Shown here: positions 6,161 to 17,784 of the stretch, in pieces
Position numbering within the stretch: position 1 is the stretch's first letter
Layout: each line of letters opens with the position of its first letter
Assembly: GCA_902494035.1 (NCBI GenBank)
Contig: CABURV010000037.1
Location: 1 to 17,784 of the forward strand
Reading direction: 5' to 3'
From: an uncultured Collinsella sp.
GTDB taxonomy: Bacteria; Actinomycetota; Coriobacteriia; Coriobacteriales; Coriobacteriaceae
Length of the DNA: 17,784 nucleotides
Program-made: the position numbers and the translations under genes
The notes under the pieces: model-generated
Told to the model about the DNA's origin: nothing
The model's input: only the letters and a program-made list of their open reading frames with translations
Databases searched by the model: none

Positions 6161-7056
6161 TCATCCCCGCCGCCGGTCTCGGCACGCGTTTTCTGCCTGG
6201 CACTAAATGCACGCCCAAAGAGATGCTGCCGGTGCTCGACAAGCCGGTCATTCAGTATGTCGTTGAGGAGGCACTCGACCCCGAGGAGGTCGACGACGCC
6301 ATCATCGTTACCTCTCCCGGTAAGCCCGAGCTGCTGAGCTACTTCCAGCCCGATCGCTCGCTCGAGAATCTGCTGCGCGAGCGCGGTAAGGATGCTTACG
6401 CCGATGCCGTCGCCCACGCGGGCGGCATGCCGGTCGACTTCCGTTATCAGTACGAGCCCAAGGGCCTCGGTCATGCCATTCGCTCTGCTGCCGACGCCGT
6501 GGCAGGGGAGAACTTCCTGGTTCTTCTAGGCGACTACGTTGTGCCTAACCGTGACATCTGCGACAAGATGCTTGCCGTTTCCAAGGAGCACGGTGGCGCT
6601 TCAGTTATCGCCGTCGCCGCTTGCTCGCCCGAGGAGGTCAGCCGCTATGGCGTTATCGCCGGTGAGCGCGTCGGTTCGCTCGAGGGCGCCGAGGGCGTTG
6701 CCGATGCCGAGCCGGGCGCTGTCTGGCGCATCGGCGGTCTGGTTGAGAAGCCCGCTCCCGAGGCGGCTCCGTCCAACCTGTACATCGTCGGTCGCTATCT
6801 GCTGAGCCCGCTGGTCATGGATCTGCTCGCCGATCAGCAGGCCGGCAAGGGCGGCGAGATCCAGCTTACCGACGCCATGGCCCGCTCGCTCGACCGCGAG
6901 GCTATGTACGCTGTCGTCATCGACCCGCTCTCGGGCTACGACACCGGCACCCCGTCTGGCTGGATGGCCACCAACGCCCTCATGGCCGCAAGCGATCCTC
7001 GCTTTGCCAGCGCCTTCTGGGATGCCATCGACGAGCGCGGCGGTCTAAAGCGTTAA
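6151..7056 (+). CDS. galU: UTP-glucose-1-phosphate uridylyltransferase
   Basis: 301 residues. Makes UDP-glucose from UTP and glucose-1-phosphate for cell-surface polysaccharides and galactose metabolism; cytoplasmic. The nucleotide-binding signature is at the N-terminus (AIIPAAGLGTRFLPGTK), followed by PKEMLPVLDKPVIQYVVEEA. Later family marks are YEPKGLGHAI near residue 110, VLLGDYVV, GLVEKPAP, and KGGEIQLTDA near residue 234. A frame extension to 6097 exists, but the family's MKAIIPAAG start fits ATG 6151, with AAAGGA at 6133-6138. The gene lies between rplL and rpoB, an unusual position. It is isolated by terminators on both sides, so it is probably its own unit; no convincing promoter was found (a TATTCT at 6118-6123 is weak). 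Confidence 0.95.
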   Translation: MKAIIPAAGLGTRFLPGTKCTPKEMLPVLDKPVIQYVVEEALDPEEVDDAIIVTSPGKPELLSYFQPDRSLENLLRERGKDAYADAVAHAGGMPVDFRYQYEPKGLGHAIRSAADAVAGENFLVLLGDYVVPNRDICDKMLAVSKEHGGASVIAVAACSPEEVSRYGVIAGERVGSLEGAEGVADAEPGAVWRIGGLVEKPAPEAAPSNLYIVGRYLLSPLVMDLLADQQAGKGGEIQLTDAMARSLDREAMYAVVIDPLSGYDTGTPSGWMATNALMAASDPRFASAFWDAIDERGGLKR

Positions 7057-7094
7057 CGCGGTTTTACCAAACCGAGTAACGGCTCGACGCTGCA

Positions 7095-7192
7095 CGGGCA
7101 TCAGAGCGACAATTTGCCATTCAAAGAGGGCGGCATGACCAGAAGGTCAATGCCGTCCTCTTTTCATGTCAACTTGTTCGCTCTGATGCCCG
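7095..7192. repeat. Terminator-like structured repeat (family D, copy 1)
   Basis: Outer arms 7095-7109 and 7178-7192 are a perfect 15-bp inverted repeat (CGGGCATCAGAGCGA). Inside is a long hairpin: AAAGAGGGCGGCATGACC (7123-7140), loop AGAA, GGTCAATGCCGTCCTCTTTT. The T-run at its 3' side makes it look like an intrinsic terminator for galU, and A-rich sequence on the 5' side allows the same on the other strand. The inner core GGCATGACCA...GGTCAATGCC and the flanks CATTCAAA and TTTTCATG recur in copy 2 at 15527-15625, while stem bases differ with pairing kept. Confidence 0.8.
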
Positions 7193-7238
7193 TTCGCTGT
7201 CAGCCCTCTACCTGCTGATCTGTCTTGGCTGAAACGGT

Positions 7239-7271
7239 ACGGGTGCGGACTTCGGTCTGCACCCGTTTTTT
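7239..7271 (+). terminator. Strong UUCG-loop intrinsic terminator upstream of rpoB
   Basis: ACGGGTGCGGAC (7239-7250) pairs with GTCTGCACCCGT (7255-7266) with one G-T pair around a TTCG tetraloop, followed by TTTTTT. It is about 50 nt downstream of the family D repeat and 235 nt upstream of rpoB. It stops galU readthrough or ends an unrecognised short transcript in 7193-7238. Confidence 0.92.
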
Positions 7272-7313
7272 ATAAGAGCTGCGATCGTCGGCTCTCTGTT
7301 CACAGAAAATATA

Positions 7314-7328
7314 TGAACAGATGTTCGA
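7314..7328. promoter_or_regulatory. Possible LexA/SOS-box-like palindrome
   Basis: TGAACAGATGTTCGA contains GAAC-N4-GTTC (7315-7326), the core of the Gram-positive/actinobacterial LexA operator. It is also the right half of a wider inverted repeat, CTGTTCA-N11-TGAACAG. It lies about 80 bp upstream of the proposed rpoB -35, too far for simple repression, so its role is uncertain. Confidence 0.25.
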
Positions 7329-7404
7329 TACATACCTATCTACCTGCACCTTTTCTGTCGAAAAACTTTGCTACTCCAAAAACTCAATCGCGTCAAGGCT
7401 TTTC

Positions 7405-7432
7405 TTGCCCAACGGTCGGTACCTGATAAACT
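7405..7432 (+). promoter_or_regulatory. Probable rpoB-rpoC promoter with extended -10
   Basis: TTGCCC (7405-7410) and TAAACT (7427-7432) are separated by 16 bp, and the -10 is preceded by TGA (a TGN extended -10, 7424-7426). A-rich tracts upstream (around 7363-7382) could act as an UP element. The predicted leader of about 65 nt contains a small hairpin, TGGCGA (7449-7454) / TCGCCA (7464-7469). Confidence 0.5.
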
Positions 7433-7505
7433 ATTAGGTTGCGATAACTGGCGAAGCTATGCCTCGCCAACCCACCGAGCATTTCCGTGAAGGAGGAAAA
7501 ACCTG

Positions 7506-10997
<3,492 letters not shown>

Positions 10998-11003
10998 TTG
11001 ACT

Positions 11004-15482
<4,479 letters not shown>

Positions 15483-15526
15483 CTAGTTCCGCCGTTCTAA
15501 CGAACGGCGGCGACCTCCGTCGCTGC

Positions 15527-15625
15527 GCGGCCCCCAGAGCTACAATCTGTCATTCAAAAGGCAGGGCATGACCAAAAGGTCAATGCCCTGCCTTTTTCAT
15601 GCCACCTTGTAGCTCTGGGGGCCGC
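15527..15625. repeat. Terminator-like structured repeat after rpoC (family D, copy 2)
   Basis: Outer arms 15527-15545 and 15607-15625 form a perfect 19-bp inverted repeat. The inner hairpin 15556-15573 / 15578-15596 has 18 pairs, one bulged A and loop AAAA, and ends in TTTTT, so it is a strong intrinsic terminator for rpoBC; the AAAA on its left side allows function on the minus strand too. It shares CATTCAAA, GGCATGACCA, AAGGTCAATGCC and TTTTCATG with copy 1. A further small hairpin without a T-run (GCCGTTC / GAACGGC, 15491-15508) lies between it and the rpoC stop. Confidence 0.85.
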
Positions 15626-15668
15626 TCGCTTGCGTATGCTCAACCTGTTGCGTTCCATTGGTCCCCTG

Positions 15669-15701
15669 CCAAAAAGGGACAGGTTTATTTTGGTAGGTTT
15701 T
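15669..15701 (+). repeat. REP-like repeat, left copy (family E)
   Basis: A 33-nt sequence (CCAAAAAGGGAC, AGGTTTATTTTGG, TAGGTTTT) that recurs in inverted orientation at 17612-17644 with one difference. Its 5' edge makes a small hairpin GTCCC...GGGAC (15661-15680). It resembles the GGGACAGG-type short repeats often found with REP-associated Y1 transposases; no such gene is in the window. Confidence 0.75.
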
Positions 15702-15714
15702 TCCTGCTTGAATT

Positions 15715-15741
15715 TGAAACATTTCGTCCGGCCAGAGCGTA
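15715..15741 (+). promoter_or_regulatory. ECF-type promoter upstream of the sigma-factor gene
   Basis: TGAAAC (15715-15720) and CGTA (15738-15741) are 17 bp apart. TGAAAC-N16/17-CGTA is the promoter form used by several ECF sigma factors such as SigW/SigX of Bacillus. Placed about 50 nt before an ECF sigma start codon, it suggests autoregulation. Confidence 0.5.
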
Positions 15742-15791
15742 TCAATGGTGAGGTCCTCATCAAGAATCATTACCGTCCCCGGGAGGTGATT

Positions 15792-16310
15792 ATGGAAGAA
15801 CAAGCATTTAGACAGGCGGTCGAGGATCACCGTGATGTCGTGTTTCGAATCGCATTGACGTACCTGCGCGATCGTGCCGATGCCGACGATGTTGCCCAAG
15901 ATGTCTTTCTTAAGTTGCTTAAAAGCGATGGGCACTTTGAAAGTTGGGAACATCTTCGCCGCTGGCTTGTCCGGGTCACGATCAATGAATGCAAATCGCT
16001 CTTTCGAAAGCCATGGAGGCGTGTGGAGGATATTGAGAATCTGGCCGATTCGCTTTCGGCGGCGCAGGATGAGACCAAGGCGGTCCTGTCAGACGTTATG
16101 CGACTTCCGGAGCGATTCCGCGTTCCCATCGTGCTCTATTACTACCTGGGCTTTTCGACCTCAGAGATTGCCGAGTTGATGCATGTACCAGCCGCGACCG
16201 TTCGAACGCGTTTAGCTCGCGGTCGATCGAAGCTCAAATTCATCTTAGAGGAGGGCGACCGTGAAATCCAATCAAATCAAGCAGGCCTTCGAGTCCATCC
16301 AAGCCGATAG
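15792..16310 (+). CDS. ECF-family RNA polymerase sigma factor
   Basis: 172 residues, typical of ECF sigma factors, which contain only regions 2 and 4 and redirect RNA polymerase to a small stress or envelope regulon. Region 2 (about residues 6-70) contains VVFRIALTYLRDRADADDVA and QDVFLKLL. Region 4 (about 110-165) contains LPERFRVPIVLYYYLGFSTS, EIAELMHVPAATVRTRLARG and RSKLKFIL, the sigma70-r4 helix-turn-helix. ATG 15792 is preceded by GGGAGGTGAT; the frame is open further upstream to 15630, but that part has no sigma character and overlaps the REP-like repeat and promoter. Its last 50 nt overlap the next gene, suggesting coupled synthesis with its likely regulator. The cassette looks less GC-rich than rpoBC. 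Confidence 0.9.
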   Translation: MEEQAFRQAVEDHRDVVFRIALTYLRDRADADDVAQDVFLKLLKSDGHFESWEHLRRWLVRVTINECKSLFRKPWRRVEDIENLADSLSAAQDETKAVLSDVMRLPERFRVPIVLYYYLGFSTSEIAELMHVPAATVRTRLARGRSKLKFILEEGDREIQSNQAGLRVHPSR

Positions 16311-17337
16311 CGACCTTGCCGACCGTGTTATTGATGCTGCGGCTGGAGAGCCGCTTCGTCGAAAGGGTCACGCGAAGCCTCTGTATGTTGCCGTAATCGG
16401 ATGTCTTGCCGGAGTGTTGGCGACCGGAGGGGTCGCCTACGCCGTTATCAATTCCAGCTATTTTGCCTCAGCCTGGGGAAACCACGGCAACGGGGATTCC
16501 ATTACCTGGACCAACGGCGGTTCATCGGGGACTAAATATACCTACACCAGAGAGTTTGGTGACGGCATCGCGCCCCAAAGCCTGGAGGGCGCAGTTCAGG
16601 AGGTTAATCTGTCCGTCGAGGGTAACGGCTATACGCTTGATATCCATGAGATGGCTATTGACCAAAACGGCTGCGGAGCCGTGACGTTTACGTTGTCCAA
16701 TTCAAATGGCGTTAACTACTACAAGCCGGCAGCAGAGACAGGCGAACTTGTTCTCTATGGTGAAGAAGAACAAGGCATCGGCACGCCCAGCATGAACTTC
16801 GGCGAGGAATGGGCTGACACACGCTGCACAATTGATAAGGACACATCAAGCGACACGGTCATTAATGGCACGATGTACTTTGCCTCGTGGGATCGCGAGC
16901 GAGATTTGGGACATGCGGTCACCTGGAATATCTGCTGGACTGAGGGCGAAGGCGAGGACGCGAAGCTGTTCGAAGCATCGACGCCCGAGTTTAGCGTTGG
17001 AGCGTACGTCGATACAAAGGAACTCCGCTCCGATGACTCGCCTCTCGAGATCAGCCCGTTTTCCATCCAGACGCACATCGATGATCTGGGCTATGAAGCA
17101 GTTGATCATAAACTGACCGTCAGCTACAAGGATGGATCGGAGCAGATTATCGAAGATGACGACGCAGGGGCGTACAATTTCTATGTTTCGATGGCACGCA
17201 ATAGCGGAGAGAACATTTGGGTGCCAACGAAGTTGATTGATGTCGACCAAGTGGTTTCAGTAACGCTCGAAGGCACACGCTGCACTTCAACAGGGGGCGC
17301 CGAAACGTCGGAACCCTTTACCATCGTCTATTCGTAA
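16261..17337 (+). CDS. Membrane-anchored putative anti-sigma / sensor protein (DUF4179-like)
   Basis: 358 residues from GTG 16261, overlapping the sigma gene by 50 nt; ribosome site GAGGAGGGC near 16247-16255. Topology: a short cytoplasmic N-terminus of about 39 residues (IKQAFESIQADSDLADRVID), one transmembrane helix at about 40-63 (LYVAVIGCLAGVLATGGVAY), then about 290 residues outside rich in aromatic, Gly, Asn and acidic residues with many predicted beta strands. This layout and its position after an ECF sigma gene match the DUF4179 type of sigma-linked membrane proteins, which are thought to hold or release the sigma factor in response to envelope signals. There is no zinc-binding HxxxCxxC anti-sigma motif, so the anti-sigma role is inferred from context. 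A terminator follows. Confidence 0.75.
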   Translation: MKSNQIKQAFESIQADSDLADRVIDAAAGEPLRRKGHAKPLYVAVIGCLAGVLATGGVAYAVINSSYFASAWGNHGNGDSITWTNGGSSGTKYTYTREFGDGIAPQSLEGAVQEVNLSVEGNGYTLDIHEMAIDQNGCGAVTFTLSNSNGVNYYKPAAETGELVLYGEEEQGIGTPSMNFGEEWADTRCTIDKDTSSDTVINGTMYFASWDRERDLGHAVTWNICWTEGEGEDAKLFEASTPEFSVGAYVDTKELRSDDSPLEISPFSIQTHIDDLGYEAVDHKLTVSYKDGSEQIIEDDDAGAYNFYVSMARNSGENIWVPTKLIDVDQVVSVTLEGTRCTSTGGAETSEPFTIVYS

Positions 17338-17344
17338 GATTTGG

Positions 17345-17377
17345 GGCCGCTTCCTACTAGGGGAAGCGGCCTTCTTT
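17345..17377 (+). terminator. Intrinsic terminator of the sigma-factor operon
   Basis: GGCCGCTTCC (17345-17354) pairs perfectly with GGAAGCGGCC (17362-17371) over 10 bp with a 7-nt loop, followed by TTCTTT. It starts 7 nt after the stop codon. Confidence 0.88.
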
Positions 17378-17422
17378 GCGGTAAATGGGCGGTTAGACCG
17401 CACGATATTCGCCTGCATTTCT

Positions 17423-17543
17423 GAAGTATGCGGCAAAATCTTGATGGGTCGACCACACCGTATATGCTCAAGCGTTCTACCTGCGGGTTTGTTATCGCAA
17501 AATCCCTGTGTGCTCGGTAAGTTCATAATTTGCCGCATACTTC
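17423..17543. repeat. Spaced inverted repeat (family F)
   Basis: GAAGTATGCGGCAAA (17423-17437) and its exact complement (17529-17543) are separated by 91 nt. No convincing coding sequence lies between them. The arrangement could be the ends of a small non-autonomous element or paired protein-binding sites. Outside it, 17378-17422 and 17544-17611 show nothing recognisable. Confidence 0.55.
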
Positions 17544-17611
17544 CGAAAACACCGTCAATCTACAGTGTTAGTGAGGTCGGATCACCGCTGGAGCGCGACG
17601 TTTCCCCAGAT

Positions 17612-17644
17612 AAAACCGACCAAAATAAACCTGTCCCTTTTTGG
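17612..17644 (-). repeat. REP-like repeat, right copy, inverted (family E)
   Basis: Reverse complement matches 15669-15701 at 32 of 33 positions. Together the two copies bracket the ECF sigma operon as inverted repeats about 1.9 kb apart. The edge can form a small hairpin, TCCCT / AGGGA. Confidence 0.75.
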
Positions 17645-17699
17645 TAGGGAACGTTGCCCCGACGAGCACGTCGGATTCCCGGTCCGGGCGGCCCGCTGT

Positions 17700-17784
17700 T
17701 TAAGTTTGTCGCGAGTTCCGCACGCAAAGGAAAGCACTTAATGTGCTTTCCGTCTTGCGCAGGACTGTAGAGCAGCAAACTTAA
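17700..17784. repeat. Nested inverted repeat (family C, copy 2; probably cut by window end)
   Basis: Outer arms TTAAGTTTG (17700-17708) and CAAACTTAA (17776-17784), a middle pairing CGCAA / TTGCG, and a central hairpin GGAAAGCAC (17729-17737) / GTGCTTTCC (17743-17751) with loop TTAAT. The core (TTCCGCACG, AAGCACTTAATGTGCTT, CAGGACT) matches copy 1 at 4464-4513, while the outer arms are unrelated in sequence. The element probably continues beyond the window. A separate hairpin CCGACG / CGTCGG (17659-17674) lies just to its left. Confidence 0.7.

Noticed and set aside
7057..7505. tRNA or rRNA gene in the galU-rpoB gap
   Set aside because: No cloverleaf, T-loop consensus or rRNA-like stretch was found; hairpins there are explained by the repeat and terminator.
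10998..11003. TTG at 10998 as the rpoC start
   Set aside because: It is only 3 nt from the AAGGAG site; GTG 11004 has proper spacing. The difference is two residues.
15630..15791. Upstream extension of the sigma factor
   Set aside because: It would be read from the REP-like repeat and ECF promoter; ATG 15792 has a good ribosome site and the family N-terminus.
17287..17647. Short frames on both strands after the sigma operon
   Set aside because: They run through the terminator and inverted repeats, lack ribosome sites and have no family-like sequence.

Overview
The window looks like chromosome from a high-GC intestinal actinobacterium of class Coriobacteriia, most like Collinsella. The reasons are the GC-rich third codon positions, the actinobacterial-type RpoB and RpoC, an L10-leader-controlled rplJ-rplL pair, and many palindromic intergenic repeats. 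The genus is inferred from general character, not from a database match.

Layout. (1) 1-4331 is a metabolic and repair stretch: the end of an MFS transporter, two adjacent palindromic repeats, a cytoplasmic GH13 alpha-glucan enzyme with a DNA-deoxyinosine glycosylase gene 3 nt downstream, a convergent flavodoxin-like gene, and a divergent class I aminotransferase. (2) 4332-4835 has no gene. It holds a ~250-bp nested inverted repeat whose right arm carries a sigma70-type promoter, then an L10 leader and a transcription attenuator. (3) 4836-5837 is rplJ-rplL, closed by a strong terminator. (4) 5838-6150 has no confident gene, only a possible minus-strand coding remnant; galU follows. (5) 7057-7505 has no gene: a terminator-like structured repeat, a UUCG-loop terminator, a possible LexA box and the rpoB promoter. 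(6) 7506-15482 is rpoB-rpoC, separated by 6 nt. (7) 15483-15791 has no gene: a second copy of the structured repeat, a REP-like sequence and an ECF-type promoter. (8) 15792-17337 is an ECF sigma factor overlapping a membrane-anchored putative anti-sigma/sensor protein, with its own terminator. (9) 17338-17784 has no gene: an inverted repeat, the inverted partner of the REP-like sequence, and part of a second nested repeat.

The most interesting signals are in RNA polymerase. The RpoC C-terminus carries a helix-hairpin-helix module that aligns without gaps to the C-terminal domain of the alpha subunit, keeping the residues equivalent to E. coli alpha R265, N268, G296, K298 and E302. In RpoB, the near-universal RERAG stretch of fork loop 2, just after the rifampicin region, is replaced by a 16-residue segment where 8 residues are normal. 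RpoC also departs from the near-universal LPRV...FEAR motif. Together these suggest an RNA polymerase remodelled in this lineage.

The second theme is structured repeats: at least five palindromic types, three of them represented more than once if the related REP-like palindrome is counted. Two families keep a conserved core while their flanking stems change in a compensating way, as expected of folded RNA or hairpin-dependent mobile DNA. One copy of a terminator-like family lies on each side of rpoBC, and a pair of inverted REP-like sequences brackets the sigma-factor cassette.
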